Origin: a virus
Virus record (IMG/VR): IMGVR_UViG_3300044646_001834
Location: 1 to 27,683 of that record
Direction: 5' to 3' (one strand)
Length of the DNA stretch: 27,683 nucleotides
Below, piece by piece: positions 1 to 7,281 of the stretch; the stretch's first letter is position 1, and each line of letters starts with the position of its first letter. The notes beneath the pieces were generated by a model. That model searched no databases. It worked only from the letters and a program-made list of their open reading frames with translations, and had not been told where the DNA came from. A program made the position numbers and the translations under genes.

Positions 1-18
1 GGTGAACGCGAGACCGCA

Positions 19-48
19 TTGAATCCGTGCGCGTAAAATAGTGATAAA
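19..48 (+). promoter_or_regulatory. Weak sigma70-like promoter candidate before the packaging operon
   Basis: TTGAAT at 19-24 and GATAAA at 43-48 are separated by 18 bases, and the AT-rich patch stands out from the GC-rich surroundings. The first start codon is at 57, so a transcript would have almost no leader. Both hexamers match the consensus imperfectly. A better-looking TAAAAT at 34-39 has no -35 at usable spacing. The left edge (1-56) holds no other recognisable feature. Confidence 0.3.
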
Positions 49-56
49 TCAGTAAC

Positions 57-269
57 ATGACGACCGCCGCTCAACACGTATTGAAATCGTTCGGTCCGCA
101 CCTTGTGAGGTGGGCGCTTGGACGCATTCGCGCAGGCTCCCTAACTCCAAAAACCTTTGCCGAATGTCACGGCGTCTCGGGTTGCCTATTGACGAAGGAG
201 ACCATCCAGAAGGGGCTCACCGATCTGGCCACGACCAACCCGCAGGATCTCCCTCAGTCGATCCGATGA
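57..269 (+). CDS. Hypothetical small protein upstream of the terminase genes
   Basis: This 70-residue protein is not recognised. It is basic and helical in character, with a central GRIRAGSLTPKTFAE stretch, and has no signal peptide or membrane segment. Its TGA stop overlaps the ATG of the small terminase gene (ATGA at 266-269). The same 4-base coupling recurs throughout the window, and it is the main reason to accept this ORF as real. No Shine-Dalgarno sequence precedes the ATG. A DNA-binding or packaging accessory role is possible from position alone. Confidence 0.5.
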   Translation: MTTAAQHVLKSFGPHLVRWALGRIRAGSLTPKTFAECHGVSGCLLTKETIQKGLTDLATTNPQDLPQSIR

Positions 270-868
270 TTACCCAACGCGACTACGCCATCCACGCCGG
301 GTTGACCGCGGGGCGGGTGTCCCAGCTTGTAAAGAAGGGGATGCCGTTGACCTCCAAGGAAGCGGCAGACGCATGGCGCGGGATGTCGGCCAAGGGGAAG
401 GTGATGAACCTGCCGGCGCCGGAATCCCCGGGCCCGTACCGGCCACCGGACGCCGAGGGTCAACCCGCCCATGCATCGGTTGCCGAGGATAGCCCGCATG
501 GTGCCTACGAGCGCCAGCGGCAGATCGAGCGTGCTGCCTACGATCTCGCCGTCCAGGCGCTGAAGGGCCACCAGCCCGATGCTGGCCGGTTGGTTGCCGT
601 CCACGCTCAGGCCGCCCGGAACCTGACACAAGCGCAGCAGGAGGTGTTGGACCTGTCGGAGCGCGAGAAGAAGCTGGTCGATGGAAGCTGGGTGCGGAAG
701 GTGATGACCGACCACGACGGCGCCGTTGCCCAACTTCTCCGCGCCATGCCGAAACAACTCGCCGGCCGCATCGCCCCACACGATCCCGAGCATTGCGAAC
801 GTGAGCTCGACCGATGGGTGCAGGAGGTTGCCCTTGCCACGCTGCACAGCACCGACCCATGGAAATGA
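266..868 (+). CDS. Terminase small subunit (Nu1-like)
   Basis: The 200-residue product probably recognises phage DNA and recruits the large terminase subunit for packaging. Residues 1-45 form a helix-turn-helix pattern, with TAGRVSQLVKKGMPLTS as the likely recognition region, as in Nu1-type small subunits that begin with a MerR/winged-helix fold. A proline-rich linker follows (about 50-75), then a long charged helical region (90-190) suited to oligomerisation. The frame is open further left, to an ATG at 110, but the ATG at 266 is preferred because it overlaps the previous stop and begins exactly at the HTH. The gene ends in an ATGA overlap with the large subunit. The assignment rests on the HTH and on position; overall similarity cannot be measured here. 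Confidence 0.75.
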   Translation: MITQRDYAIHAGLTAGRVSQLVKKGMPLTSKEAADAWRGMSAKGKVMNLPAPESPGPYRPPDAEGQPAHASVAEDSPHGAYERQRQIERAAYDLAVQALKGHQPDAGRLVAVHAQAARNLTQAQQEVLDLSEREKKLVDGSWVRKVMTDHDGAVAQLLRAMPKQLAGRIAPHDPEHCERELDRWVQEVALATLHSTDPWK

Positions 869-2715
869 CCGACCTCCAGCGCGATCTCGTCGAGTTCCGG
901 CGCAGCCTCTACCGCCCGGCCCAGCGCCAGACGGTCGTCGAGTGGGCGGAGTCCAACTTGCGCTTCACGGCCCGCCAGACCGAGCATCCCGGGCCGTTCT
1001 CGACGTCTGTCCGTCCCTACGTCCGGGAGCCGCTCGAATGCTGGAAGCACCCGGGCGTTTCCGAGGTGACGCTGTGCTGGGGATCGCAGACATCGAAGAC
1101 GACGACCCTAATGGTCGGACTGGCGTGGCTGATCGACCAAGAGCCGAGCCCGGCGCTGTGGCTGATGCCAACGGAAAACCTCGCCCGGTCGTTCTCCAAG
1201 TCGAGATGGATGCCGATGTTGGAAGACTCGCCGGCCATGCTCGGGCACTTCCCGGCAGACAAGGACCAGATCACAAATCTGGAACAGCACTTCACCCGCT
1301 CGACGCTCACCTTCGTCGGATCCAACAGCCCGGCCAACCTCGCCAGCCGCCCCGTCCGGGTGCTGATCGCTGACGAAGTTGACAAGTTCGCCGACGCAAC
1401 GGCCAAGGAGGCCGACGCGCTCGACCTAGCCGAGCAGCGCCTCAAGGCATTCTCCAGCTCCAAGGCCTTCATGACCTCGACGCCCACCGTGGTCGAGGGT
1501 CGGATCTGGCAACGGTTTCTCCGAGGCGACCAGCGGCGGTTCTACCTTCCGTGTCCCAACTGCCGGGAGTTCATCAAGCTGGAATGGCGGCAGGTCGAAT
1601 GGTCCGACATCCGCACCGAGGACGGGCGCCACGACCTCCCGAAGATCCGCGCCTCGGCCCGATACGTTTGCCAGCTCTGCAAGGGTAAGATTTCCGACGC
1701 CCAGAAGGTCGCCGCGCTACGCCACGGTGAGTGGCGCCCCGAGAATCCCGGAGCCCTCCCCGGCGTCCGGTCCTACCACCTGTCCAGCCTCTACAGCCCC
1801 GACCGGAAATGCACCTGGGGCGCTCTGGCCGTCCAGTTTCTGGAAGCAAAGGGATCGATGATGGGGCTCCAGGGTTTCATCAACGGCAACCTTGCCGAGC
1901 CATGGGAGCAACAGGACCTCCAGCCCGAGAGGTCGGAGACCAGCAGCGCCGTCAGCGTCGAGGGTGGCAGACGCTATCTGACCGCAGACGTGCAGGCTGT
2001 GGCGCCGTTCCTCTGGTGGGTCTGCCGCGAGTGGAAGGACGGCAACTCAACGCTGGTTGCCGCGGGCCACGCCGACGACTTTGCGGCCCTCCGGCGCGTG
2101 CAGGTTGCGCTTGGCGTGCACGACATGGACGTGGGCATCGACTCGGGCTTCAATACGCAGGTCGTTTACGATGCGTGCGCGTCGTTTTCGGAGATCACCA
2201 ACAGCCCGATCACGTTTCCGTCTGGCCTTCGGTATCCGCCCGAAGGAGGACTTCGGAAACCCATGGTCATCGGTTGGCTTCCGATGAAGGGCCGCGAAAA
2301 CGGGGCACGGTTCACGGCCAAGACGGGAGCCGTTCATCCGTTCGGGTTGTCGACGTCGTCATCCATGCGGACCGACGTGGTGCAGCCGCTCTTGATCTTC
2401 GACACCGAGCATCTTCGGGAAATCCTGTCGAGGCTCCGAAAGGGGGACATCGACCGCGACTGGGGCATCCACCAGAGCCCGCCCAGCGTGCAGGCCGAGG
2501 GAAGCTATCTTGCCGACCCCGAGACGTACTGGCGGCATCTCGACTCCCATGTTCTGCGGCCGGTGGCAAACCGGGCTGGGCGCATCAAGCACGTCTGGAT
2601 GAAGCGCAACCAGAAATGGCCGGACCACCTGCACGATTGCGAGATCATGCAACTGGCCATGGTGATGCTCTGGAACGAACTATCCGGATTTTCCGGTGAG
2701 TTGACGCAAGGCTAG
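865..2715 (+). CDS. Phage terminase large subunit, GpA family
   Basis: This packaging motor ATPase and nuclease cuts concatemeric DNA and pumps it into the prohead through the portal. In the 616-residue product the ATPase half has a Walker A-like GSQTSKTT at 73-80 and a Walker B VLIADEVD at 166-173 with catalytic D170/E171. A zinc-ribbon pair follows, C230/C233 and C269/C272. The nuclease half shows TADVQ at 373-377, GIDSGFNTQVVYD from 424, and a C-terminal DHLHDCE. This domain order is that of lambda gpA (641 residues). The start at 865 overlaps the previous stop (ATGA); an in-frame ATG at 859 is the alternative. A gpA-type enzyme suggests cos-type packaging, but no cos site was identified. 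Confidence 0.95.
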   Translation: MTDLQRDLVEFRRSLYRPAQRQTVVEWAESNLRFTARQTEHPGPFSTSVRPYVREPLECWKHPGVSEVTLCWGSQTSKTTTLMVGLAWLIDQEPSPALWLMPTENLARSFSKSRWMPMLEDSPAMLGHFPADKDQITNLEQHFTRSTLTFVGSNSPANLASRPVRVLIADEVDKFADATAKEADALDLAEQRLKAFSSSKAFMTSTPTVVEGRIWQRFLRGDQRRFYLPCPNCREFIKLEWRQVEWSDIRTEDGRHDLPKIRASARYVCQLCKGKISDAQKVAALRHGEWRPENPGALPGVRSYHLSSLYSPDRKCTWGALAVQFLEAKGSMMGLQGFINGNLAEPWEQQDLQPERSETSSAVSVEGGRRYLTADVQAVAPFLWWVCREWKDGNSTLVAAGHADDFAALRRVQVALGVHDMDVGIDSGFNTQVVYDACASFSEITNSPITFPSGLRYPPEGGLRKPMVIGWLPMKGRENGARFTAKTGAVHPFGLSTSSSMRTDVVQPLLIFDTEHLREILSRLRKGDIDRDWGIHQSPPSVQAEGSYLADPETYWRHLDSHVLRPVANRAGRIKHVWMKRNQKWPDHLHDCEIMQLAMVMLWNELSGFSGELTQG

Positions 2716-2723
2716 TCTGCCGC

Positions 2724-2751
2724 TTCAAGGTTGGCCGCAATGGCCTACAAT
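2724..2751 (+). promoter_or_regulatory. Possible promoter between terminase and the gpW-position gene
   Basis: TACAAT at 2746-2751 matches five of six bases of the -10 consensus. TTCAAG at 2724-2729 lies 16 bases upstream and is a poor -35. The layout resembles the 25504-25531 candidate, since both carry a CTT(G)CAAGG element. The site lies in the 44-base gap after the terminase stop, and the next start (GTG 2760) would be nearly leaderless. Evidence is weak. Confidence 0.25.
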
Positions 2752-2759
2752 CCGCGCCG

Positions 2760-3167
2760 GTGATTACCTACACCGTCGCAACCAAGCGGGCGTTCCTCCG
2801 CAGCGTTTACGCTGCGTTGACGGGAACCACCCTGCTTGCCGCGCTGGTGGCCAAATCAACCGAAGCCGCTGCGGCAATCGCAAACGGACAGGTTGTCCGG
2901 TCGACGTCTTCGGCTGACGTCTCCGTCGAGTTCGCCGAGCCCGGCAAAGGCGCCCCGACACCGTCCGAAATGGCCGAGATGTGGGAGTCGCTGCTCAACG
3001 ATTACGACCTCGCCGTTTCGTTCCTCGTGCAGGAAGGCGTTGCCAGCCCGACCGACACCCAGATTTACAACAAGATGATGTCGACCGTGCTGATCGCGGT
3101 GACGTCGTTTGGCGGCGACTTCTCGCAGTTCCGCCGCGAGGCCTACATCTCCAACCGGATGACGTGA
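2760..3167 (+). CDS. Hypothetical protein in the gpW (head completion) position
   Basis: The 135-residue protein sits between large terminase and portal, where lambda carries gpW, which plugs filled heads. Residues 1-50 are alanine-rich and helical (AALTGTTLLAALVAKSTEAA). A short beta-like patch follows (RSTSSADVSVEF, about 48-59), then a helical C-terminal half containing PTPSEMAEMWESLLNDYDLA. It is twice the length of lambda gpW and similarity is not evident, so the function is positional inference. Translation starts at GTG 2760, which overlaps the TGA of a seven-codon upstream reading frame (ATG at 2740, MAYNPRR). That tiny frame could couple translation, or be chance. The stop overlaps the portal start. 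Confidence 0.6.
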   Translation: MITYTVATKRAFLRSVYAALTGTTLLAALVAKSTEAAAAIANGQVVRSTSSADVSVEFAEPGKGAPTPSEMAEMWESLLNDYDLAVSFLVQEGVASPTDTQIYNKMMSTVLIAVTSFGGDFSQFRREAYISNRMT

Positions 3168-4690
3168 TGGGCTTCCTCGATTCCATCCTGTCGAAGTTCC
3201 GGTCTGCGCCTGTCGACCGATACGAGGGCGCCGGCAACAGCCTGCGGCGTTCCTACCTTGACACGTCCTACACGTCCGCCCGGTTCGACGTGTCGTCTTG
3301 GACTCGGCAGGCGATTGTTCGAAAGTCGCGATTCTTTGAGCAGAACAACGCGGTGATGAACCGCCTGGGCGACCTTTTCGAGAGCTACACGGTCGGGAGC
3401 AACTTCTCGGTTCAGCCTGCTTCGTCGGATCCCGCTTGGAACCTACGGGCCAAGAAGTGGTGGGACGTCTGGTGCCGGTATCCCGACATCGGCTCCCGGC
3501 AGTCTTTCGGGACTCTGATGTCGCTGGCGGCACGCGGCTGGTTCTACGACGGCGAGTCGTTCTTGTTGTTGACCAAGGGCGAGTCTGGGCGTCCGCGCCT
3601 GCAACTCGTTGAGCCGCAGCAAATCTCGACGCCGACCGGGCAGGAAAACGCTGCCGACATCTTCGACGGCGTGCGGTTTGACCAGCGGACGGGCCGGGCT
3701 CTGACCTACTACGTCGGGCAAGAGCAGAAGCAGGGTGAGTTGACCGACATCCGCCCGATCTCGGCCGACTCAATCGTCCACATCTACGAACCGCAGCGCG
3801 CAAACCAACTGCGCGGCCTGCCATTTGTGGCGCCGGTCATCAACGACCTGCACGATCTCGACGACCTCCAGAAGCTGGAGATGGAATCCTGCAAGCTGGC
3901 GTCCAGCGTTGCCCAGGTCGTCAAGACGTCGTCCGGCGAGGTGCAGGCAACCAGCCTCCGGTCTGGCGTTGGAGGGTCTCAGGGAAGCGCCCAGACCTAC
4001 TACGAAAACGTCTTCGGCGCCCAGGTCAAGGTGCTGAAGTCCGGCGACGAGTTCGAACAGTTCATGTCTGACAGGCCGTCGGTCAACATGCGCGACTACT
4101 GGCGCCAGTTGACCGAAAAGGTCTGCGCCGGTGTCGGGATCCCATACGTCTTGGTCTATCCCGAGTCGATGCAGGGCACGGTCTACCGCGGGGCCTTGGA
4201 TATGTCGGCGGTCTGGTTCCGCGCTCGTCATGCGGTCATGGCGTCCGCCGCCCGCCGGATCTGGGAATACGTGATGGAATACGCCATCCGCGTGGATCCG
4301 ACGCTCAAGGATTCGCCGGACGACTGGTACGAGGTGGCCATCCAAGCGCCCCGTGCTCCCAACGTGGACGTCGGCCGAAATTCCGCCGCCCAGCTTGCCG
4401 AGCTGGAGGCCGGCGTCACGACTTACGACGAAGTCTATGGCGCCCGCGGCATCGACTGGCGGTCGGCGCTGGAGGCCAAGGCGCAGCAGGCCAAGTTCAT
4501 CCATGAGCTTGCCGAGAAGTACGATGTCGATGTCTCGGAAATCAGCCGAGCCCAGAAGCTCCCGATTGCCCCGGAGCCGGCCGAAGCCGAGGAGGTCGAG
4601 GTCGAGGAACCCGAGGACATGATGCCCCCGACCCCTGCGCCTACTGCCTCGGTTGCGAAACCAAAACGGAACCGGAGAAAGAAGAAATGA
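3167..4690 (+). CDS. Portal protein, lambda (gpB-like) family
   Basis: The portal forms the dodecameric ring at one capsid vertex through which DNA passes and to which the connector attaches. The 507-residue length is close to lambda gpB (533). Recognisable family segments include RKSRFFEQNNAVMNRLGDL near residue 50, the central ARGWFYDGESFLLL, QISTP, VHIYEPQRANQLRGLPFVAPV, and VCAGVGIPYVLVYPESMQGTVYRGA, typical of lambda-type portals. The C-terminus has an acidic glutamate-rich stretch followed by a basic KPKRNRRKKK tail. The start is ATG 3167, overlapping the previous TGA (TGATG). The reading frame is open further left, but the MGFLDS start fits the family. It ends in an ATGA overlap with the protease-capsid gene. 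Confidence 0.93.
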   Translation: MGFLDSILSKFRSAPVDRYEGAGNSLRRSYLDTSYTSARFDVSSWTRQAIVRKSRFFEQNNAVMNRLGDLFESYTVGSNFSVQPASSDPAWNLRAKKWWDVWCRYPDIGSRQSFGTLMSLAARGWFYDGESFLLLTKGESGRPRLQLVEPQQISTPTGQENAADIFDGVRFDQRTGRALTYYVGQEQKQGELTDIRPISADSIVHIYEPQRANQLRGLPFVAPVINDLHDLDDLQKLEMESCKLASSVAQVVKTSSGEVQATSLRSGVGGSQGSAQTYYENVFGAQVKVLKSGDEFEQFMSDRPSVNMRDYWRQLTEKVCAGVGIPYVLVYPESMQGTVYRGALDMSAVWFRARHAVMASAARRIWEYVMEYAIRVDPTLKDSPDDWYEVAIQAPRAPNVDVGRNSAAQLAELEAGVTTYDEVYGARGIDWRSALEAKAQQAKFIHELAEKYDVDVSEISRAQKLPIAPEPAEAEEVEVEEPEDMMPPTPAPTASVAKPKRNRRKKK

Positions 4691-6543
4691 CCAAGGTGAA
4701 CAACTGGCTGTCCTACAGCCCGCGAGCCGCTGCCAACGAGCCGGCCAACATCCAAATCTTCGACCAGATCGGCGAAGACTGGTTCAGCAATTCCGGCGTC
4801 ACGGCAAAGTCGTTTGCAGAAACCCTGCAAGCGGTCGGGCCCGGTCCGCTCAACGTCGAGATCAACAGCCCGGGCGGCAACGTCTGGGACGGCTTGGCCA
4901 TTTACAATATGCTGCGCGGTCGGCAGGCCCCGGTGACCACCAAGGTTGTCGGCGTTGCGGCTTCCATCGCTTCGATCATCGCGCTGGCTGGCGACACCGT
5001 GGAAATCGCGGACGCCGCCTTGATGATGATTCACGACCCGTCCGGTCTTGCGGCCGGCACGTCCGAGGACATGAGGAAGATGGCCGACGCTCTCGACCAG
5101 CACGCGGCCATCCTCGCCGGAGTCTACGAAAAGAAAACCGGCAAGACCGCATCGGCGATCCGTGCGGCCATGAAGGCGGAAACGTGGTTCACGTCCGCCG
5201 AGGCAATCGACTTTGGCTTGGCTGATTCGATCACCGAAAAGCAGCCCGCCATGCAGGCCAACGCCGCCCGCGCATGGGTGAGTGCGGCTCTCTCCAAACT
5301 TTCGACCGGCAGCACCAACGCTGTCGCCGATGGCGCGAACACCGCGCCGACATCACAGACACCACACAACATGGAAACCAAGACCCCTGATCCCGTGGTG
5401 CCGGCTGCTCCCGCTGCGCCGGCCCCTGCCGCCCCTGCCGCCATCGACATCGAGGCCATCGTCGCAAAGGCCGTCGCCGCCGCCATCTCGGCCAAGGCTC
5501 CGACCGCCGCGCCGGCCCCCGAGCCGATTGCGCCGCGCATCGAGAACATCGGCAACCCTCTGATCGAGGCCCACCGAAAGATGCAGGCCGGCGCCGAGCG
5601 TCGCGACTTCCTCGTCAAGAACCACGCTGAGCTTCTGCGGCAGGCTTCGATCCACGCGCCGCAGAACGCCAACACGTTCACCTCCACGCTGGTGGTCGAC
5701 TATCTGGCCGACGCGCTTATCACCGTTGCCCCGACCCGGCTGGCTCTGGTCAACGCCTTCAGCCGCAACGTCGGCCTGGACAACCTGCGCCCGCTGGCCG
5801 TTGTCCGCGTCAAGCGGTACACCACCGGCACCGCCGCCCAGACGAATCCCACCAACTGGGAGACAAACAACGACTCGCAGCTCGCCGCCACTTCGGTGAC
5901 GGTCGATCAGATCAGCAAAAACTTCACGGTGACCCAGCAGGAGCTCAACCAGGGCTTCAGCCTCGCCGACCTCGCCGCCGGTTCCGCCGACCTGTTCGCC
6001 TACGGCATCAGCGACAAGCTGACCGCCATCATGACCGCCGCCAATTTCGGCACGGCCATCACGATTGGCACCGCGGCCAACTTCGACTCCAGCGACCTGC
6101 CGGCGATCCTCGCGGCCGCGAAGAACTACCGCTCCAAGAACCTGATCCTCGACGGTGGCCACATCGCCAGGATCCAGTTTTCCGGTCTCACCACCGCCGC
6201 TGCCGGCACCGTGGCGATGCCCGACAGCCGATACGGCCCGCTCAACAACGGTCGCTTCGGCTTCGACGTCATCGCCGAGAACAACCGCTGGACCGGCGCC
6301 GAGACCAACGCGGCCGGCTTCGTCTGCGGCCCTGCCGCCATCGCCATCGCCGCGGGCCTCCCGGTTGGAATGGTTGCCGGTGAGTTCATCGAGCAGCGCG
6401 CCGTGACGACCTCCAACGGTCTGTCCGCCTTGCTTTCGGTCTGGTACAGCCGCGCCACCCGCTCCCACATGGCGTCCTACGACATCATGTTCGGCGCCGC
6501 CACCGGCGACACCACGCAGGCCGAGGTCCTCATCACCGCCTAA
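4687..6543 (+). CDS. ClpP-like prohead protease / major capsid protein fusion
   Basis: One 618-residue polypeptide combines a serine protease and the HK97-fold shell protein. Residues 1-185 are the ClpP/S49-type prohead protease: NSPGG (60-64) forms the oxyanion strand, S93 in GVAAS (89-93) is the expected nucleophile, H116 in MMIHDPSG the general base, and E165 lies at the third catalytic position. Residues about 215-295 are an alanine/proline-rich linker with a helix that could act as scaffold. Residues about 295-618 are the capsid domain, with RKMQAGAERRDFLVKN and VAPTRLALVNAFSRNV. Protease-capsid fusions are an established arrangement in some phages. The start overlaps the portal stop (ATGA) and is preceded by GGAGAAAGAAGAA. 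Processing between the domains by the protease itself is likely but inferred. Confidence 0.93.
   Translation: MTKVNNWLSYSPRAAANEPANIQIFDQIGEDWFSNSGVTAKSFAETLQAVGPGPLNVEINSPGGNVWDGLAIYNMLRGRQAPVTTKVVGVAASIASIIALAGDTVEIADAALMMIHDPSGLAAGTSEDMRKMADALDQHAAILAGVYEKKTGKTASAIRAAMKAETWFTSAEAIDFGLADSITEKQPAMQANAARAWVSAALSKLSTGSTNAVADGANTAPTSQTPHNMETKTPDPVVPAAPAAPAPAAPAAIDIEAIVAKAVAAAISAKAPTAAPAPEPIAPRIENIGNPLIEAHRKMQAGAERRDFLVKNHAELLRQASIHAPQNANTFTSTLVVDYLADALITVAPTRLALVNAFSRNVGLDNLRPLAVVRVKRYTTGTAAQTNPTNWETNNDSQLAATSVTVDQISKNFTVTQQELNQGFSLADLAAGSADLFAYGISDKLTAIMTAANFGTAITIGTAANFDSSDLPAILAAAKNYRSKNLILDGGHIARIQFSGLTTAAAGTVAMPDSRYGPLNNGRFGFDVIAENNRWTGAETNAAGFVCGPAAIAIAAGLPVGMVAGEFIEQRAVTTSNGLSALLSVWYSRATRSHMASYDIMFGAATGDTTQAEVLITA
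5371..5373 (+). other. Candidate internal start codon for a separate capsid polypeptide
   Basis: ATG 5371 encodes Met229 of the protease-capsid fusion, exactly where the protease domain ends and the alanine/proline-rich region begins. The preceding ACACCACACAAC resembles the purine-poor A/C leaders in front of independent genes in this window (for example before 14949 and 18232). No Shine-Dalgarno sequence is present. Initiation here would give a 390-residue scaffold-plus-capsid product, comparable in principle to the nested Nu3 start within lambda C. This is inference only. Confidence 0.3.
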
Positions 6544-6548
6544 TCAAC

Positions 6549-6725
6549 ATGAGGCTCGCAACCACCATCTCCGTGGACAAGAACGGCAAGTCTAAGCTCG
6601 TGTCTGGTCCCGAGGTTGGCGCGGATCTCCAACGCGACAACTTCAACACGGCGAACGTTCCCGAGGGAGGCAAGCTTGTCCTGTTCATTCAGGGAGCCCT
6701 GGCACCGAAGATCCGCAAAGGATAG
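6549..6725 (+). CDS. Small hypothetical protein after the capsid gene
   Basis: This 58-residue ORF starts five bases after the capsid stop (TAATCAACATG) and fills the space before the hairpin at 6737. The product is basic and beta-like, starts MRLATTISVDKNGK and ends GALAPKIRKG. It contains no signal peptide or membrane helix. Family members are not recognised. Expression with the capsid gene suggests a small virion or assembly component. It could equally be a short accessory of no known role. Confidence 0.55.
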   Translation: MRLATTISVDKNGKSKLVSGPEVGADLQRDNFNTANVPEGGKLVLFIQGALAPKIRKG

Positions 6726-6736
6726 CAGTCAAACCC

Positions 6737-6766
6737 GGGGGCCTCGGCAATCCGGCCGGGGCCCCC
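6737..6766 (+). terminator. Strong GC hairpin after the capsid operon
   Basis: GGGGGCCTCGG (6737-6747) pairs with CCGGGGCCCCC (6756-6766) as an 11-pair stem with one G-U pair and an eight-base loop. No U-tract follows (TCATCCGAAAAAC), so it is not a canonical intrinsic terminator. It lies in a 57-base intergenic gap in an otherwise overlapping operon, directly after the presumably highly expressed capsid gene. Partial termination or protection of the capsid mRNA 3' end are both plausible. Confidence 0.4.
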
Positions 6767-6782
6767 TCATCCGAAAAACAAC

Positions 6783-7043
6783 ATGGCGCTGCAATCAGAC
6801 ATCTCGACCGAATACTCGATGGGCCGGCACGGCAGTTTCGTCACGTCGTCGACCTCGACCCAGACCGGCAATTACGCCGCAATCGAATGCGTGGTCCCGA
6901 CCGCGTTTGTATCGGTCACCGGAGAAAACATGAGTGGCTATGGGCCGTCCGTGACGTTCCCGGCCGGGTTTCAGATCCGGGGCATCATCTCCGCGTTTCA
7001 GATCGCCAGCGGCACCGTTCAGGTGACACTCGCCCGCTCGTAA
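6783..7043 (+). CDS. Small putative virion protein
   Basis: The 86-residue product has no charged helices and is rich in serine, threonine and glycine with alternating beta-like segments (FPAGFQIRGIISAFQIASG near the C-terminus). Such composition is common in small phage decoration or tail-surface proteins. It begins MALQSDISTEYSMGRHG, preceded by an A-rich leader (CCGAAAAACAAC) without a Shine-Dalgarno sequence. It is the first gene after the hairpin at 6737-6766. The location just downstream of the capsid gene makes a head-decoration role possible, but nothing in the sequence proves it. Confidence 0.6.
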   Translation: MALQSDISTEYSMGRHGSFVTSSTSTQTGNYAAIECVVPTAFVSVTGENMSGYGPSVTFPAGFQIRGIISAFQIASGTVQVTLARS

Positions 7044-7044
7044 C

Positions 7045-7278
7045 ATGAGGTCAGCAATCGGCATTGGGATCAACAGGGAACGGATCGCCGACAGCGGCGG
7101 TCTCGACCTGCCAATCATGCGCCGAGACCTGTTGCAACAGGACGACTTTTTCGTGTTCCAAGAGGACAACTCCAAGATCGTCCTCAGCCTTGGAACCTAC
7201 GACCGGATTGCCACCGAGCAGGGCACCGACCTTTTACTGATGGAAGACAACTCAAAGTTCACACTCACCGTTTACTGA
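7045..7278 (+). CDS. Small hypothetical protein with EDNSK repeats
   Basis: The 77-residue protein ends with two related beta segments, FQEDNSKIVLSLG (residues 38-50) and LMEDNSKFTLTVY (65-77), separated by about 14 residues. This is a short repeat of the kind found in phage beta-rich surface proteins; a related ILLEDGNLLLLESG occurs in the gene at 14385. The ATG follows the previous TAA by one base. The stop is followed by CCT and then the in-frame ATG of the fibre gene, so readthrough would fuse the two. No family is recognised. Confidence 0.55.
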   Translation: MRSAIGIGINRERIADSGGLDLPIMRRDLLQQDDFFVFQEDNSKIVLSLGTYDRIATEQGTDLLLMEDNSKFTLTVY

Positions 7279-7281
7279 CCT

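Noticed and set aside
1731-2699. Forward open frame (322 codons) inside the large terminase in another frame
   Set aside because: The arginine/proline-rich translation lacks any motif, and the terminase frame contains all expected catalytic residues across the same DNA.
5353-6468. Long minus-strand open frame opposite the capsid domain (371 codons)
   Set aside because: It lies entirely opposite the strongly supported protease-capsid gene. Its low-complexity glycine/valine-rich translation is typical of GC-rich antisense shadows.
6768-6779. Exact 12-base repeat CATCCGAAAAAC also at 25465-25476
   Set aside because: Both copies are non-coding, but many 12-base repeats are expected by chance in 27 kb, and no flanking sequence is shared.
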